DNA from: Granulosicoccus sp045110475
GTDB lineage: Bacteria > Pseudomonadota > Gammaproteobacteria > Granulosicoccales > Granulosicoccaceae
Assembly: GCA_045110475.1 (NCBI GenBank)
Contig: JBGCGC010000098.1
Span: forward strand, 1-6,303
DNA length: 6,303 nucleotides
Reading direction: 5' to 3'
The first letter of the stretch is position 1. Every line of letters starts with the position of its first letter. Below are positions 6,282 to 6,303 of the stretch, in pieces. Below the pieces are notes generated by a model that had not been told where the DNA came from, did no database searches, and was given only the letters and a program-made list of their open reading frames with translations. Made by a program: the position numbers and the translations under genes.

Positions 6282-6303
6282 AGACTACTCTCGCTCGATC
6301 GTT

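Overview
The window holds the three distal genes of a heterotetrameric sarcosine oxidase operon (soxD, soxA, soxG), followed by a convergent membrane sensor histidine kinase and an accessory-looking, gene-poor end rich in repeats. The enzyme type, the moderate GC content and the kinase architecture suggest a proteobacterium, probably an environmental or marine gammaproteobacterium. No rRNA or other marker gene is present, so this placement is tentative.

Layout. Positions 1-154 carry only a possible partial minus-strand reading frame of unknown function, divergent from the sox genes. Positions 192-4281 carry soxD-soxA-soxG on the plus strand. The three are joined by two 4-base ATGA stop/start overlaps, so they are almost certainly one transcript with coupled translation. 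soxB, the flavin subunit gene that normally sits immediately upstream of soxD, is not in the 191 bases before soxD in any frame. Positions 4281-4334 form a short convergent gap with two small inverted repeats. The histidine kinase lies on the minus strand at 4335-5699 with no response regulator visible.

Beyond the kinase start (5700-6303) there is no full-length gene. This stretch holds an AT-rich region, a 9-bp tandem repeat (5844-5879), an 8-bp perfect hairpin (5975-5996), and a 40-residue protein-like tail on the minus strand that ends right against the hairpin (5997-6119). At 6120 that tail meets a GC-rich block of direct and inverted repeats and then a long inverted repeat (6224-6281). 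I read this as the 3' end of a gene cut off by the end of a mobile or repeated element. That reading is inference.

How the genes work together. SoxA, SoxD and SoxG, with SoxB supplied from elsewhere, would oxidatively demethylate sarcosine to glycine. SoxA's folate-binding C-terminal half would capture the one-carbon unit as 5,10-methylene-tetrahydrofolate. This is the last demethylation step of choline/glycine-betaine catabolism. N-methylglutamate dehydrogenase subunits (Mgd) are homologous and cannot be fully excluded from this sequence alone. Nothing links the kinase functionally to the sox genes apart from position. I see no strong candidate for a wholly new system; the most interesting points are the missing soxB and the truncated gene at the repeat boundary.
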